A stretch of DNA of 64,000 bases from contig NZ_CP033972.1 of the NCBI RefSeq assembly GCF_003855095.1, positions 3,286,001 through 3,350,000 of the forward strand, written 5' to 3'. Positions 60,860 to 64,000 of the stretch are shown in pieces. A program made the position numbers and the translations under genes. Each line of letters starts with the position of its first letter. The first letter of the stretch is position 1. The notes beneath the pieces were generated by a model. That model ran no database searches and had not been told where the DNA came from. It saw nothing but the letters and a program-made list of their open reading frames with translations. Source of the DNA: Gordonia insulae. GTDB taxonomy: Bacteria > Actinomycetota > Actinomycetes > Mycobacteriales > Mycobacteriaceae.

Positions 60860-61233
60860 GTGTCCGGGGTGGGCTTCCCGCCCCGCTGGTCGAGTAGATC
60901 GCGAGGCGCCCACTTCCCGGTGGTCGAGTAGCTTGCGAGGCGCCGGCTTCCCGCTGGTCGAGTAGGTCGCGAGGCGCTAGCCGAGTGGGCGTATCGAGAC
61001 CACACCCGCGCACCGGACTCTGTTTCTGTCGGTGGCCGGTGAGAGACTGTCTTCGGTTCACGCGGAATGCGTCGACACTGCGAACCGATCCCCCGGGGGT
61101 GGGGGTTTGGGTTTCGGTGTCTGTCGGACCCGCTGAATATGCTGTTGGTGAGTTTGGTTGTGGTGTGGGCGTGCGCTGTGTGATGACGGGCAGTTGATGA
61201 GGGTGTCCCTGTCGGTCGCGAGTGTGAAGGCCT
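60860..61233. other. Intergenic region with repeat before the DUF222 gene
   Basis: 374 bp. The left 140 bp hold a direct repeat; the rest has a lower-GC stretch with G/T-rich segments, probably the promoter and leader of the DUF222 gene. No clear ribosome site or terminator seen. Confidence 0.6.
60887..60977. repeat. Three direct copies of a 23-bp intergenic repeat
   Basis: TGGTCGAGTAGNTCGCGAGGCGC-like units begin at 60887, 60921 and 60955 (period 34), followed by a tail with GTATCGAGACC. Related sequences are common between genes in actinobacteria; it is not a CRISPR because the spacers are similar and short. Confidence 0.75.
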
Positions 61234-63033
61234 GTGCTGGTGTTCTCTTGTTCGGATCCTGTCGCCGCGGATGCGGCGATCACCTGCGCGTCGGCAGCTG
61301 ACGCTGCGGTGGCCGCGGGTGAGCATCTACGGGTCAGCCGCCAACACGAAGCCCGTGCCCTGCTCGCGGCGTACCGGTTGGGGCAGTCGGTGTATGACGA
61401 CATGCTGGTATCGCTGAACGCCACCGGGCAGATGCGGGCCCGCAACACCGCCGACAAAGCCGCCGTCGGGGAGGTCTCGTTGGCGTTGGGCTTATCGCGC
61501 ACCAAAGCCGGTTCCTGGTTCAACCTGGGTGAAGCGCTGCAACGACTCCCCAAGATCCGGATGCGATATCTGGCCGGCGAGTTCAGCACCCCCCGAATGG
61601 CAACCATGGTCTACGCCGCCCAAGCCGCACCCGAAGGCATCATCACCGACCCGAGCACAAACCCGCCTGAGTCGGATGCGGACGACACCCCCGACACCGA
61701 TCCCAGCGATCCCCTCGACCACGATGATCCGGTCGACCACGATGATCCGGTCGATCCGAGCACCGGTGACGACCCCGCCGATCCGGCTGATCCGGTCGAT
61801 CCCGACGAACCGGTCGATCCGGCTGATGCCGCTGACTCAGACGGGCACGACCCCGCCGCCGACCCCGCCGCCCCTGGTGAGTCGTCGGCGTGGACGTTTG
61901 AGGATCTGGCGTTGGAGTTGGGGTCGCGTGCGACGACCGATCCGGTGTTGCGTGATCAGTTGGCCGAGGCGGTGATCAGTCTCGATCCCGAGGGTGCCGC
62001 ACAAGCGCGTGAGGAGTTCGGGCAGGCGTGGCAAAACCTGACCGTCACCGCCGACTCGTCGGGGCACATGAATATTGATGGGTGTGTGCCCGCCGAAGAC
62101 GGCGTCTACCTCGCTCAACGCATCGCCGCGTTGATCGCCGCACGAGTGTGTCGCCGCGATCCGCGCCGCATCGGGCAACAACGGGTGATGGCGTTGGCCG
62201 AGATCACCGGCGTGCCCGGCAAAACACTGACCTGCGGCTGCGGCCGCACCGACTGCCCCCACAACCCCACCCCCGACACACCCAACCCCAACGACCCGAA
62301 CGGCCCGAGCGGCCCGAACGGTCCGAACGGCCCGAGCGATCCGAGCGGTCGGAGCGGTCCGAGCGACCCGACGGACACGACGGACACGACGGGCCCGAGC
62401 GGTCCGAACCGTCCGGACACTCCCGAGGTTCCCGTCGAGCCGACAGAGTCGCCCGACGCGAACGGCTATGGCGCCGAGCATGTTCCGGCGGAATCCGACG
62501 CCGGCGACATCGGTGACACCGATCGTCGCGGCGCAGACGTAACCCGCGGTCACGATGCTGCGCCCGTCGACGGTGATGGTTCCGGCGAGAACGATGCGCC
62601 CGCCGACGACTCCCGTGTCACCGAAGGCGCTGCGGTGAGCGACGATTCGGCACCACCATCCCCACCCGCCTGGACCCTGCTCCTCGACCCCACCACCACC
62701 GAGGTCCCCCGACTCCGCGGATACGGGGCGATCGACCCTGCCCTCGCCACAAACCTGGCGCACAAGTCGACACTCATCCCCGCACCCACCCACGCGCAGC
62801 GCCGCCGCCCTTCCGGGCTGATCATCGTCGGCGACCACGACCCCGCCCCACCGGCGCCACCGGCGCCGCCGGTCGATCCGACCGGACACGGCGGATACGA
62901 GCATCCACCACCGGGAGCACTGACCTACACCCCATCGCAGCGGTTACGCCGACACATCCTGTACACGGATCTGACCTGTCGATACCCGTGGTGCAGCAGA
63001 CCCTCCCACGACTGCGAGCTCGATCATCTCTGA
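61234..63033 (+). pseudogene. DUF222/HNH endonuclease gene truncated by an insertion sequence
   Basis: The frame gives 599 residues. DUF222 (13E12-type) parts at residues 10-140 and 210-340 are separated by a Asp/Pro-rich low-complexity stretch; a second repeat-rich region (Pro-Ser-Gly-Pro and Asn-Gly patterns) occurs around residues 345-400. The C-terminus reads CRYPWCSRPSHDCELDHL and stops at once: this is the start of the HNH motif, normally followed by about 60-70 residues. The stop TGA (63031-63033) is the first three bases of the IS element. The protein is therefore cut inside its nuclease site and should be inactive. DUF222/HNH proteins are multicopy in Gordonia and mycobacteria. Confidence 0.85.
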
Positions 63034-63076
63034 AGTACCCCAGGTTTAGTTCCGTCATCTGTAGGAGGATGGAGCC

Positions 63077-63397
63077 ATGCCACGTCAGTATCCGCCGGAG
63101 TTCCGGCAGAAGTCTGTGCGCATGTTGGAGACGGCGTTGGAGGCCGACGCCGAGCTCTCGGAATTCGAGGCAATCCGTCAAGTTGCGGCCAAGCAGCAGG
63201 TGGCCGAGGAAACGCTGCGCCGGTGGCGCCGTAAAGCCCAGATCGACGCCGGGCAGCGGGCCGGCACCAGCAGCGAGGAGCACGCCGAGATCCGGCGGCT
63301 GAAGAAGGAAGTCGCCGAACTGCGGCGGACCAACGAGTTACTCAAGTCGGCGAGCGCGTTTTTCGCCTCGGAGCTCGACCGGACCACGACGAGATGA
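63077..63397 (+). CDS. IS3-family transposase OrfA
   Basis: 106 residues. Helix-turn-helix with PPEFRQKSVRM and AAKQQVAEETLRRWRRKAQ, then a leucine-zipper-like helix (EIRRLKKEVAELRRTNELL). This is the DNA-binding protein of IS3 elements. GGAGG lies upstream. The stop overlaps the orfB ATG (ATGA), and orfB is in the -1 frame relative to orfA, as required for programmed frameshifting; a TTTTT run lies about 35 nt before the stop. Confidence 0.93.
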   Translation: MPRQYPPEFRQKSVRMLETALEADAELSEFEAIRQVAAKQQVAEETLRRWRRKAQIDAGQRAGTSSEEHAEIRRLKKEVAELRRTNELLKSASAFFASELDRTTTR

Positions 63398-64000
63398 TCG
63401 CGTTCATCGACAAGTTTCGCGATCAGTTCGGGGTCGAGTTCATCTGCCGCACCCTGCGCGCGGCAGGCGTGGTGTTCCTCACCTCGCGAGGATATCGGGC
63501 AGCGAAATCCCGCGCCGCGTCGGCACGTTCGATTCGCGATACCGAACTCGTGGCGGTGGTCAAGCAGGTCCACAGCGACAACTATGCGGTGTACGGGGTC
63601 AAGAAGGTGCACGCCGAACTGCGCCGCAAGGGTCATGTGGTCGGCCGTGAGCAGACCCGCCGACTGATGCGGTGCGCCGGGGTGCGCGGGGTGCAGCGTT
63701 CGAAGAAAGTGTTCACCACCCGCGCGGACCCAGCCGCTGCGGTTCCGGAGGATCGGGTCAAGCGCACTTTTGTTGCCACACAACCGAATCAGCTGTGGGT
63801 CGTGGACATCACCTATGTGCGGACCTGGCAGGGATTCGCCTATGTCGCGTTCGTCACCGACGTCTGTACCCGCAAGATCATGGGCTGGCACGTCGCCTCG
63901 TCGATGCGGACTGAGGACCTTCCCCTTCCGGCGTTCGATCATGCTGTGTGGCAGGCGAATACCGATCTATCCGGGTTGACCCATCATTCCGACCACGGGT
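63394..64000 (+). CDS. IS3-family transposase OrfB, N-terminal part
   Basis: 202 residues visible; cut by the window end. rve/DDE integrase: VYGVKKVHAEL (HTH_21 region), WVVDITYVRT with the first catalytic Asp, and HHSDHG with the second Asp at the edge; the third Glu is outside. It starts with ATG 63394, and in the -1 frame it is open further upstream, so an OrfAB fusion can form. Confidence 0.93.
   Translation, partial: MIAFIDKFRDQFGVEFICRTLRAAGVVFLTSRGYRAAKSRAASARSIRDTELVAVVKQVHSDNYAVYGVKKVHAELRRKGHVVGREQTRRLMRCAGVRGVQRSKKVFTTRADPAAAVPEDRVKRTFVATQPNQLWVVDITYVRTWQGFAYVAFVTDVCTRKIMGWHVASSMRTEDLPLPAFDHAVWQANTDLSGLTHHSDHG

Larger units (their letters stand above)
63031..64000 (+). mobile_element. 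IS3-family insertion sequence, left part
   Basis: Begins with TGAAGTACCCCAGG (TG end as in IS3-type elements) exactly where the HNH reading frame breaks, and carries overlapping orfA and orfB in the same direction. The right end is outside the window, so inverted repeats and target duplication could not be compared. Confidence 0.85.

Noticed and set aside
60887..60977. Possible CRISPR array
   Set aside because: Only three units, spacers of about 11 bp that resemble one another, and no cas genes.
1..64000. tRNA, rRNA or riboswitch genes
   Set aside because: Looked for cloverleaf and conserved rRNA segments by eye and saw none; a covariance-model search would be needed to exclude small RNAs.

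Overview
The window is high-GC actinobacterial DNA from a mycolic-acid-containing member of the Mycobacteriales, most likely Gordonia or a close relative. The evidence is an antigen-85-type mycolyltransferase, a PorA-family (DUF3068) envelope protein, a PE-PPE-domain hydrolase, KstR-type steroid operators, a DUF222/HNH (13E12-type) gene, and many leaderless genes with a TANNNT -10 box 6-7 nt before ATG or GTG. The genus is inferred, because no rRNA or tRNA gene is present. About 60 protein genes cover almost the whole window.

Layout. 1-4014: the N-terminal part of a PE-PPE hydrolase, a membrane-anchored sulfite-oxidase-type molybdenum protein, and a KstR-boxed flavin dehydrogenase. 4025-7080: a CsoR-controlled copper operon (csoR, copZ, an unannotated 52-aa membrane protein, copA). 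7130-11917: a proline-rich protein with a duplicated Cys/His motif, a tandem two-domain alpha/beta hydrolase, and a lone nadB behind a palindrome. 11979-14097: a second copper ATPase of CopB type with its own CsoR-like operator. 14159-19569: a membrane protein, a hydrolase, a zinc alcohol dehydrogenase, an MFS transporter with an ArsR metal sensor, and a secreted protein. 19663-22327: a Mn-type ABC importer. 22375-26534: an ABC1 kinase, the PorA-family protein and the mycolyltransferase.

26916-34801 is the most unusual block. Seven co-directional, mostly overlapping genes join NAD precursor uptake and activation (pnuC, nadR) to a MoxR-type AAA+ ATPase, two unknown proteins, one protein carrying both an HExxH motif and a von Willebrand A MIDAS, and a PaaK-like adenylating enzyme. 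34816-43749: an amidase, a flavin dehydrogenase, a DyP peroxidase with encapsulin and its cargo tag, and a heterodimeric ABC exporter preceded by a 15-codon leaderless ORF. 43785-49556: a toxin/antitoxin-like gene remnant, a YdeI-family protein, a KstR-boxed SDR, a 2-hydroxyacid dehydrogenase, RNase H, trans-aconitate methyltransferase and a Pr6Pr protein. 49576-52027: two divergent citrate-synthase genes, one fused to a DNA-binding domain, around an inverted-repeat operator. 52133-60859: secreted, membrane and regulatory genes (DUF4185, a proline-only mini-protein, DUF1697, ClC, OhrR, a SnoaL/LysR pair, a CoA-binding protein, TauE). 60887-64000: an intergenic repeat and a DUF222/HNH gene cut inside its HNH motif by an IS3-family element that runs off the window.

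Two themes recur. The first is metal homeostasis: copper export twice, manganese import, an ArsR-controlled exporter, and a DyP/encapsulin pair near a possible iron box. The second is NAD metabolism: nadB, pnuC and nadR. All functional statements rest on motifs and family knowledge read by eye; no database search was run.
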